From Muricea muricata (Eukaryota > Cnidaria > Anthozoa > Malacalcyonacea > Plexauridae), in the NCBI GenBank assembly GCA_963855995.1, contig OY979716.1:37247390-37311389 (forward strand): a stretch of DNA of 64,000 nucleotides, written 5' to 3'. The translations under genes were made by a program, and so were the position numbers. The notes below the pieces were generated by a model, which saw only the letters and a program-made list of their open reading frames with translations, was not told where the DNA came from and searched no databases. This document shows positions 56,389-64,000 of the stretch, piece after piece; position 1 is the stretch's first letter, and every line of letters starts with the position of its first letter.

Positions 56389-56779
56389 TCTGAATCAAAA
56401 GAAAAACCTCATAATTTGATATTATTTTGGTCACTTTCATGATGATATGCCTTAGATGAATTACCTTTCTCCATGGTCCATCCAAAGCCTGCCGCTTTTT
56501 TGCTCGCTCATATTCGAAGGCTGAGCTACAGCTGGACTTTTTTGTACTGGACTGCTAAACTTTTGATGCAATACACTGCACAAAGTTTGATAACTGGACT
56601 GCTATTTCAATTTACCAATTTTAGCTTGGTCACATGATCGCTCTGATCACCCCTAGATCCGCCCCTGTTCTGAATGTTTAAATACAAATGAGCCAAATTT
56701 AAGTACAGTTCCTATATTATGTTTATATATTATATGGTCATAAAATTTTTATCATGCATACCCATAGCTGACGGGACTT

Positions 56780-57985
56780 TTTGTTCCACCCGCTATTCTC
56801 CCAGTTGTTTCTTACTGTCTTCACCATATGTGGTACATCATGAAAGAAGTACAGATCTCTGTCATCTGGGCTATAGATGTTCTTTGTTTTGTGGATAGCT
56901 ACGCCTTTTTTTTTACTTGTGCATCTTCATGAACTTTCTGTTGGAAGAAGGACCATCACAGGTGCTTGCTGCAACCTCAAATCCAATGGTTTCCAAGTGC
57001 CTTATGGCATCCCAAACAAGCGGAACAGAAAATCTGCTGTAATGCAATTTGCACTAGGAAAATGGGCCACTGGATACTCAAGTGTAGTGGCAACTTTGTA
57101 AACCATGAAAACGAGCATGTATGATGCGATATCAGGCATGGTGCTCATCTCATTTTCAAACTGCTTCTTAAACTCCACTAATGAGTTGTTAATTTCACCC
57201 AAACTGGCAAACCCAATAAGCTCACCAGTGTGTTTGCAGTAGACTAGATCATTCTTGATCTTTACTTCATCATGGAGTAGAATAAATTTCTGCCATTCTT
57301 TAAGCTCTTTGTATCTGGCTTTGACAAGCAGTTGCTCTAATGTTGAGGGTTGAAAACCAGAGGACATCCAGTGTGTATAGTCTCTAAGAGTTCTTTCACG
57401 TGGCAGCTTAAGGAACCCAGAATTTTGCATTGCGTGGTAAGCAGAATTTGATCTTAACATGATACTGACACACCATTTGATCATAAGTGGGTGCCATCTT
57501 ATTTGCCTTGCATCATTGCAGGATAAAGCTTTCATTTGTTGTTGCCAAAAAAACTTTCGAAATGACCCTTTTGGAAGCTCTTTCTTGAAGTGGTCACCAT
57601 TCTTTAATGCTTCAAATAAATAGTAATTCATATCTTTATCTAGCATTTGTCCTTCTTTGTTGATACTCATATTTATTTTTTGACCTCAAATTCTGTAATA
57701 CTCTTTTTGTCGATTTTAGTTCATGCAATGTTCTAAGTCTTTCAGTTCTTGCTTCTGAAGACAAATATCTGTAATTGACATGGCTACTCTTTCCTGTGAA
57801 GTGACTGTTTTCTGTTGACTGTTTTCGCTCTCTATCCTTTGGTGCATTTAGATATTTCCTTTGTTAAGAGCATTCACTGCACCTATCATACTGCTGCTTT
57901 ACCAACAGACAGCAGTTTTTGTTTCTTAATGTGCTTTTGTAGCAGGTTCCATTAACTTTAAATTCATGACTGGTACCTTTTATTA
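56780..57985 (-). pseudogene. second THAP9/P-element-like transposase, partly intact
   Basis: Near 57980-57680 a linker reads SSEARTERLRTLHELKSTKR, helical as expected after a THAP finger; an in-frame stop lies before it. The main open segment, 57670-57002, has IRWHPLMIKWCVSIML, LPRERTLRDYTHWM, KFILLHDEVKIKNDLVY (first catalytic region), CKHTGELIGFASLGEINNSL and SYMLVFMVYKV. After another break, TIGFEVAASTCDGPSSNRKF near 56980-56920 gives the second catalytic region. The C-terminal P motif is not seen. The THAP finger should lie above 58 kb but I could not find it. Same family as 8.7-10.9 kb, opposite strand. Confidence 0.82.
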
Positions 57986-59212
57986 CTGAAGAACAGAACA
58001 CATTGTTGCCAACACCATACATTTCTTCCCTGTTGTTAACTCTGGTTGACTAAACTCTAGATTTCCACAGCATATTTTTAATGACAGCACATAGCTTAGC
58101 AACATAAAATGTTTCCTTTTTGTATAGATTTGCTGCAGATTTTTTGCATGTTCCAATCCCAGACAATTGATGTCATTGATCAGTTGATTAAGGATCCTGA
58201 GGTCCCATGTAAGGTCACTTAATATAGTAACACACTTTGTTATCTCGGGATCCTGGGTGCAGTCAATCTCACTTTCTTCCAGATGCACAAGTCTTAACGA
58301 GTTATTTAATTATAAACTGTATTTCATACCATACCAAAGTTCACACAATGCTTATGACATACGGACCACAGACATTTAAAAAAAATTAAGTATTTTGTCA
58401 TTAAAACTGGTAATTCATTATTTTCACAGTTATTTAAAAAATATAGAATGCATTATTAAAAACTGCCCTGCCGGCGTGTTGCTTGACAACAATCCTGTGA
58501 ATACTTCATGTTCTGAAAATATAGTCGCATCTTTGATGTATTAAGGTGAGGGGTTTTGCATGCATGCATTTCTAGTTATTCAAATATATTTGCAATAGTG
58601 TACAGTGTAGTTATGTAAATGATTAGCCAGATAGCAAACCAACACAAAATGTTGATTTCTTGCAATCTACTTACCATATTGATGTTAAGAATTAAAATAC
58701 ATTATTACAAGGTATAAGAAATGTTTATATTGTAGAATAGGGCTAATTTTTGACAGCAAGTGTGAAAATGGCTATTCGCGGCTTGTTCATTTGCAAATTC
58801 TACATACTTTTGTCCCTCAAATATGGAGCATATACTTTTGGGGGAATATTTTTTTAATAAAAGACCAAACTGACTTAAAAATAAAGCCATTTGATAGCTT
58901 ACAATATTGTGATTACAAATATTTTAAACATTCAGTATAAAATTATTTTAGTTTTCGTTAGCAGTAGAAGTAATATATTCAAATTGCAATCTCTAGGTCT
59001 TTTGTTTGCTTTACTTAGTATTGTATCACCTTTGTTCACAAGATTAACTTAACGACCACAAATGTATGAATGAGTCGCAATACATGGTATGTCATGCTGT
59101 ATGAGTAGGTGTGGTGTGAATGTTGTCGACTGTTGACTGTTGAGAAGTTGTTTTAGATTGGTTCTTGCCAAATAAACTTTAATTTTGGCGAGGAGAGTAA
59201 CACTAGATTATG
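57986..59212. other. non-coding or unrecognised stretch
   Basis: A minus-strand frame at 57983-58288 is open for 101 codons but shows no motif. The rest is AT-rich without a supported gene. Confidence 0.35.
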
Positions 59213-59478
59213 CCTCCCAAGCGAGCTTTTCGAGAACCAAAAATTGAAGAACAAGAAAAGGCCCATCTTAAATGCTGCTCCTCGTTCGACGCGATATAAC
59301 ATGAAATGTGCGTGTAAGATATTCAGAGTGGCAAAGTGGCAGGCCAAACGAAGCCCCAAACTTAGAAGCAACGGGGTTTCAAGTCAATATGGAGAAAGTT
59401 GAAAGCTTAGAGACGTCCATTGAAACGATGAACTGCTATTCGTTAAAGATTTGGTTAACTAAGTTCGTTGAAGAGGTG
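59213..59478 (+). pseudogene. N-terminal fragment resembling Crypton/KCTD1-ZMYM-type recombinase genes
   Basis: ATG at 59213 begins MPPKRAFREPKIEEQEKAHL. After frame changes it reads VAKWQAKRSPKL and METVNC-like SIETMNCYSLKIWLTKFVEE, ending at a GTGTGA donor. The pattern in which N/Y-x-W-L-x-K-F-V-x-E ends an exon is what I recall from the region before the recombinase core of cnidarian Crypton-derived proteins. No core is found downstream. Tentative. Confidence 0.4.
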
Positions 59479-59765
59479 TGAATTCTTTTTGATAAAAAAT
59501 CTTTATATAAAAATCTGTATATAATTTGCATGACAATCATCTTTTGTATTATTGCATGAAGTGTCCTCTAGTAGGTATAAAGAGGCATGCACTTATTTAG
59601 TGCTGGATATTGGATGATTAGTTCATGAATAATTTCATTAATTGAAAGATACATTTTCCATAAATTGCATGCATTTGCCTTTGTTTTTAATGCTAATTTA
59701 AAACTTGTTACCCTGGTAACTTAGTAATTGCTAGTGACAGGCCCATCACAGATGTCTCTATTCAT

Positions 59766-59997
59766 GGTTACGGCTAAAGGGGATGGACGAGAAGCAGGTT
59801 TTCAAGATCGCGGCTGTTTTTTAAAATTGTTAACACGAGAACAAATTAACAACCAGACATTTATAGCATTCCTAAATTGTGGTTTGGTTCAGGGTAAGGG
59901 TTAGGATGAGCTTTAGGAATGATATAAATGTTTGGTTGTTGATTCGTTTTAAGAATCTTGAAAACCTACCTCTCGTCCATCCCCTTTAGCCATGACC
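59766..59997. mobile_element. 232-bp MITE with 10-bp target duplication
   Basis: Ends GGTTACGGCTAAAGGGGATG and its near-perfect inverted copy (GGTCATGGCTAAAGGGGATG on the other strand). The arms continue inward through ACCAGACATTTATA / TATAAATGTTTGGT. The flanks CTCTATTCAT at 59756-59765 and 59998-60007 are identical. A 9-10 bp duplication suggests Mutator-type mobilisation. Confidence 0.88.
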
Positions 59998-60007
59998 CTC
60001 TATTCAT

Positions 60008-60716
60008 CATCAAAATTTTAGCTGGTGTTTTTCAATCCTTGTCTTCTGGATTGTCTATGCAAACACCCAATGTCATTTCGGTTGCTTTTTAGAGGAAGCA
60101 CTTGTGTTTTGTATGCCCCCTCTCCACACGCATAGCATCTCATTGCTAAACTAACTGAAATATAGTTTTAGCAGCCTGCAGTTAAATAACATATAAACCA
60201 AATTGTAGGAAATGAATACAAGAGGTTATTACTTGGTATGAAAAATGGTTTGATAAAATCAGGTGGTAACAGAATTGTTAGGGGGTTTTTGTGCTTTAAG
60301 AGAAATCCCTCAAACCATAGTTAATATAATGGGAGAGATTGGAAGGCCGGTAAACATCAAAGGGACACGTGACCTTTGTTAAAATATGTTGTGAAGTACC
60401 CCACATGACCTGATATAGTGCACAAATAAGTGATTTTGTAATACAATGTTATAGAAACCATTTCAAAATATGACTTTTTTATGGTTTTACAAATCTTATG
60501 AAAAATACAAAGATTGACCATAGTCTGCGTATATTAAAAGAATGTTTAGAACTTATTTTTACTCACGAAGAGCCTTTTGTTGTTCCTGTTTATGCATATG
60601 GAGTATTGTGTATCATAGTAGCATCTTACAGTACAGCTACAGATACAGCAGATTGTCTCGCCAAGTGTGTGAAATAAACGTTTATTGTCAAAATTTCTTC
60701 AACGCAATGCATAGTA
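60008..60716. other. non-coding spacer
   Basis: No supported gene. The plus-strand frame at 60542-60799 overlaps the following gene in another phase and is probably not used, though part of it may be the preceding exon of that gene. Confidence 0.35.
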
Positions 60717-62083
60717 TTGCTAGATGTGGAACGGACAGGTGTTTGCGGCGATATTTTGGAGCAAGAAGCTGGTTTTCAACAGACGATCACTTTACTTGAA
60801 CTAAATACGCAAGAAATTGAGTTCGAAGTTCTGGACTCACTTGAGGAGGTACTGAAAAACTATTTTAAATACTTTCACCATTTAAGTGCGATAAAATTCT
60901 TATTGTTTGAACGCTGCTTTTTCTTGAAGGTTGAGGGCAGAAAGCAATTTCCTTGCGATTTTTGCAGCAAATTTTGCAAATCTAAAGGTGGCCTGACAAG
61001 ACATCGAAACAGCAAACAGCCATCTGAACAAGGCCAAAGTTCTCTTCCTGAACCTATGCAAATTGTTTCATCTGAGAAGGTTGAAGCATTGATCAGTGAT
61101 ATTGGTCAACACTTGACGGATGAAAAGCTTTACAAAAAAGAACATATTGCAGAGGTCTTGAAGCTTAAACACAGGGAGTCATTTTGTTGGAACAATTTTA
61201 TGGCAAAACAACTGCTCACTGGGAAGGATATTTTAACCCGTGTAAGGATCAAAAGATTGTATTCCTGATGCTCATTCATCTTCCTGAACGTCTGGTTGCA
61301 TTCCTGGAAGACAGCCAAGATACATCAAGTGCTAACATATAGAATTAGAATATATTTCAACTAAACATTAATTTTCATGAATAATTTAAGCATAAAAATA
61401 GAGCCTTGGGCAACCCATAGGAAACTAGAGTGTCAAAGACTGAAAGACAAATTAATATTGGTTTAAAAAGGACAGCTTCTGTATTTAGAACATAGTTGAT
61501 AAGCTTTATTGGTAGTAAAAAGAGAAACAAATATCAAACTACTGTGTATTCATTTTTAATTTTAGAAGAAAGAACATATGTCTTTGTCACCTGAAGAGTT
61601 TGGTCCTTGGGCATATTTATCAGGCTATATTGTATGCTCACTTTACCAGAAGAGCAAAAACTGCCGACAATGTGATTCAGCGAGAAAGAAATCCTGGCAC
61701 TGATGCTATCAATGAGAGTTGATGCTGATCTCAACCCGTATATTGCTTCACTTTCAAGAGGTGGACTCTGGTCACCCCATCCTTGGATTGTTAGCATAGC
61801 TGAAGCATGTGAATTGATATTTAAAAACAGTACTGATAAAGGAATGATCACACTCCTTCCAGTTGAAACAGTGGTAAATGAAGTTTTATCTTTGGCATCT
61901 GTTAATGGCTTGTGGGGCAATATTATAGACAATTGTGACAATGAGATTTCTAAAGGATGTAAGTCATTGTATTTGAAAAAATTTATTAAATTGTACATAA
62001 AAGTTAGATGCTTTTCATTTGCAAAAGATATTGTTAAGAAATATAAACTTAGCACAAATGCACCTAAGAAGAAAGCTTTGTGA
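60717..62083 (+). pseudogene. C2H2 zinc-finger gene of a dispersed family, two frame breaks
   Basis: First segment 60717-61268: acidic helical region (LDSLEEVLKNYFKYFHHL), then a classical finger FPCDFCSKFCKSKGGLTRHR (C-x2-C-x12-H), then a helical domain. Near 61250 the frame shifts and continues VFLMLIHLPERLVAFLEDSQ. A later exon-like block after 61560 reads SLSPEEFGPWAYLSGYIVCS, with a Cys cluster NCRQCD, and after another shift continues 61703-62083 with SLSRGGLWSPHPWIV, SLWG-type VNGLWGNI and LYIKVRCFSFAKDIVKKYKL. I recall this C-terminal layout from repetitive cnidarian and Hydra proteins; the function is unknown. Confidence 0.5.
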
Positions 62084-62134
62084 AAAGAATTGAAGAAAAA
62101 CAGCAAGGAACAATAGACTTTGTATTCATTCTAA

Positions 62135-62295
62135 CATTTTATATATATACATAATCTAAATTATGTATATAGATATTCATATCTCTATATCCATATCTAT
62201 ATACATAATCTAAATTCTATATACATAATCTAAATTATGTATATAGATATTCATATCATACATAATCTAAATTATGTATATAGATATTCTTGTTA
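62135..62295. repeat. tandem and self-complementary TATGTATATAGATAT repeat
   Basis: The unit ACATAATCTAAATTATGTAT, itself nearly palindromic, recurs four times with ATAGATATTCATATC spacers. AT-only hairpin-forming sequence. Confidence 0.8.
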
Positions 62296-63189
62296 TAAAT
62301 ATGATGGCCCAACATATAACTTCTAGCAAAGCCATAAAACCAGTAAAAATATGAATAAATTTTTATTAATGTTTCATCTCTAACTTAAGACATCTTTTGG
62401 GCCATCATATCTATAGCACAAATTTGTTTCCCGCCCGGCAAATCTCTAGCTACGATACTGTATATAGATATATTGAATAAAGTAAGCTATAAATCATACT
62501 ATCTAGTTATTGTTTCTTAATTATATTTAGATTACTCACAACATGATTATTTACAGATGTGTCACATATCTTTTAAATTGTTTTGTTTGCTCAAAAACAA
62601 GTTTAAAAATACTGCCTCAAGAAATTTCCAAAAGGCAATGAATTTGTTTACTTGTTTTAGAGCAAGTATTTTGCAAATAGTATCTATATAATCAACATTT
62701 TTATTGCCTTTAGGAAATTTGTGGAGGCTGTGCAATAATAAATAGTATGTGCCTGGTTTACGCAGCCAAACTTTCTGTGACAAAAGTTTGTGTTGAATGT
62801 CTTCAGTCACAGAACTTTAAAATACCAATGGGGTTGAATTACCATATATATTTAAATATACTGTCACCAAACTATACCTTGGTCACAAAAAGATTGATAT
62901 TGTAAACCAGCCATTAGCATTTTGTTATAAACAGCTGCCACTTATTGCCCATGCTAATTTGTCACCATCTACTAAATAATAGGAAAAAGAAATGTTCCAT
63001 TCTTATGACTGTTTTTTGCTTGATTTACGTTTTGGCAAAGGTTCATCACTGACACTGAACCATTTCGTTGTAACAGGAGAAGGCGAAATGCTTTTTACTG
63101 GCAGGTTTTGTGTTGGAATGGACCCAACAACAAGGCGTTTACGCTTACCAGCTGTAAAGAATGGACAAAGTCTAAATTAATATGTTATA
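62296..63189. other. non-coding stretch
   Basis: Frames at 62562-62810 (minus) and 62992-63180 (plus) are short and show no motif; the latter is a shifted shadow of the LINE sequence that follows or chance. Confidence 0.35.
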
Positions 63190-63644
63190 TAAATATGGTC
63201 TCGAAACAATTTCATAATACCTGTACACGAGACCTTGAACACTGGATAAAGAACAATTGCCTTCGGTTAAACGTGGGCAAGACCAAAACAATGCTAATTA
63301 CTGGTAAAAGACTGAAAGGGAAACTTTCTTTTGATGACCAAATATTCAACATTACAACAAAAACTGATGAAAATCTACAACAAGATCTTGGAGTTATTCT
63401 CGATGAAGAATTTAATTTTAATGACCACATTGATATGTTACGTAAAAAACTGTCGAAGAGGATTGGGCTTTTGCATTCTATACATCACTGTCTACCGTTA
63501 AAGGAACGAATTCAATTTTATAATGCAATAATCAAGCCGGTGCTTATATTTGGCGGGCTGATATGGTCTTCGACAAGCAAAGAAAACGAAACAAATTTAT
63601 TACTTCGAAAAAATGGAAAACCAATTCAGAAAAACTGTCAGTAA
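63190..63644 (+). pseudogene. LINE reverse-transcriptase C-terminal fragment
   Basis: The frame reads DLEHWIKNNCLRLNVGKTKT (the LN..KT motif after the RT catalytic core), LQQDLGVILDEEFNFNDHID, KKLSKRIGLLHSIHHCLPLK and YNAIIKPVLIFGGLIW, typical of the RT thumb/connection of CR1/L2/RTE-type LINEs. The catalytic motifs upstream are absent and the match ends near 63600, so it is a short fragment flanked by unrelated sequence. It differs from the copy at 4.5-6.4 kb. Confidence 0.8.
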
Positions 63645-64000
63645 TGAAAAAAGGTAGAGATATGTGCAAGGCAAAAAGGAGATTAACCTACGAAAATGGC
63701 GAAGACAGTTCAGGTCAGCCAGCGACAACAAGTGACACTTTACCTGAACCGCAAAACAAGCGCAGAAAGAGGGATCAAAAGGTTAATATTCAAACTCGTG
63801 TTTGCTATTATCATCTTTAAATTGTTTCTAAAGTAGCACCAACCCAAGAACATAAAAACAAAAGTTGCATGTCTATTTTTAGATGGGATCAAGGGTTGTT
63901 GACATGGATATGTTGAACACTGGCCTATCAAAATGTCTGCTTTGTTTAAAAGGTTTGAAGAACTAAAACACTAGTTGGGTTATTACCAATTGGAAAGCAG
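63645..64000 (+). CDS. first exons of a possible Mutator-like transposase gene, cut by the window edge
   Basis: Exon to 63781 (MKKGRDMCKAKRRLTYENGE, then a basic QNKRRKRDQK tail) ends at a GTTAAT donor in phase 0. The next exon starts at 63883 after TTTTTAG with GSRVVDMDMLNTGLSKCLLC, then reaches TAA at 63961. A GRR/GSR-V-V-D-x-x-x-L...C-x-x-C start is what I recall for the N-terminal domain of animal Mutator-like (PF20700-type) proteins. The stop suggests decay. Tentative. Confidence 0.38.

Noticed and set aside
57983..58288. 101-codon minus-strand frame MHLEESEIDCTQDPEITK
   Set aside because: Lies where the THAP finger of the P-like transposase would be expected but shows no C-x2-4-C...C-x2-H pattern; left unannotated.
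1..64000. Prophage, CRISPR, operon or tRNA/rRNA features
   Set aside because: The window is intron-bearing eukaryotic DNA; no repeat-spacer array, ribosomal or tRNA structure was seen.

Overview
This is a stretch of animal nuclear DNA, most likely from a cnidarian (stony coral or sea anemone). It is AT-rich, its coding segments are split by short GT-AG introns, and its mobile-element families (THAP/PIF-type and ISL2EU-like transposons, P/THAP9-like transposases, hAT, BEL/Pao, CR1/L2-type LINEs, tyrosine-recombinase genes and a conserved family of orphan proteins) are those I associate with anthozoan genomes. The assignment comes from family recognition alone; no search was run. I see no bacterial operon, rRNA, tRNA or CRISPR. 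Nearly all recognisable protein is mobile-element or mobile-element-associated, usually broken by stops, frameshifts or later insertions, so the window reads as a nested element graveyard.

Layout. 0-1.6 kb: minus-strand gene with a clean two-exon start. 2.9-6.4 kb: two incomplete LINEs (an endonuclease half, then a separate long intact reverse-transcriptase half). 6.5-8.4 kb: decayed BED-finger hAT gene. 8.7-10.9 kb: decayed THAP/P-like transposase. 13.2-13.6 kb: hAT fragment. 13.7-18.3 kb: five-exon THAP + DDE_4 (PIF/Harbinger-type) transposase, split by a 2.5 kb TTAA-flanked foldback element. 18.3-22.3 kb: two-gene transposon with ~97-bp terminal inverted repeats and an AT target duplication, carrying SAP-SWIM-YqaJ-PHD and THAP-DDE_4 proteins on opposite strands; I call it ISL2EU-like. 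It landed in the last exon of a minus-strand Ulp1-type protease gene (exons 22.3-23.2 kb), whose end overlaps the transposase end at 18.23-18.26 kb.

23.3-34.3 kb is an 11-kb repeat-rich compartment marked by inverted GCTATTAGGTGGAA termini and many internal copies of the same motif. Inside lies a multi-exon gene with zinc fingers and a tyrosine-recombinase core (R...HxxR...Y), unusual arrays of tandemly duplicated short exons and near-identical introns, a 134-bp tandem repeat, and a telomere-like CCTAAY tract.

34.5-37.1 kb: multi-exon hAT transposase, nearly intact, ending abruptly at a junction with a minus-strand BEL/Pao retrotransposon (37.1-43.75 kb), which itself sits inside a decayed orphan cnidarian gene (43.76-47.0 kb). 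48.0-48.7 kb: RecQ helicase remnant. 49.05 kb: palindromic MITE. 49.7-55.2 kb: decayed multi-exon ankyrin-repeat gene of a dispersed family. 56.8-58.0 kb: second P-like transposase. 59.2-62.1 kb: recombinase-type N-terminal fragment, a MITE with a perfect 10-bp target duplication, and a C2H2 zinc-finger gene remnant. 63.2-64 kb: LINE fragment and the start of what may be a Mutator-like gene.

Most interesting: the THAP-transposase plus Ulp1 convergent pair, the recombinase gene with its tandem exon-intron arrays, and the GCTATTAGGTGGAA repeat system that frames it.
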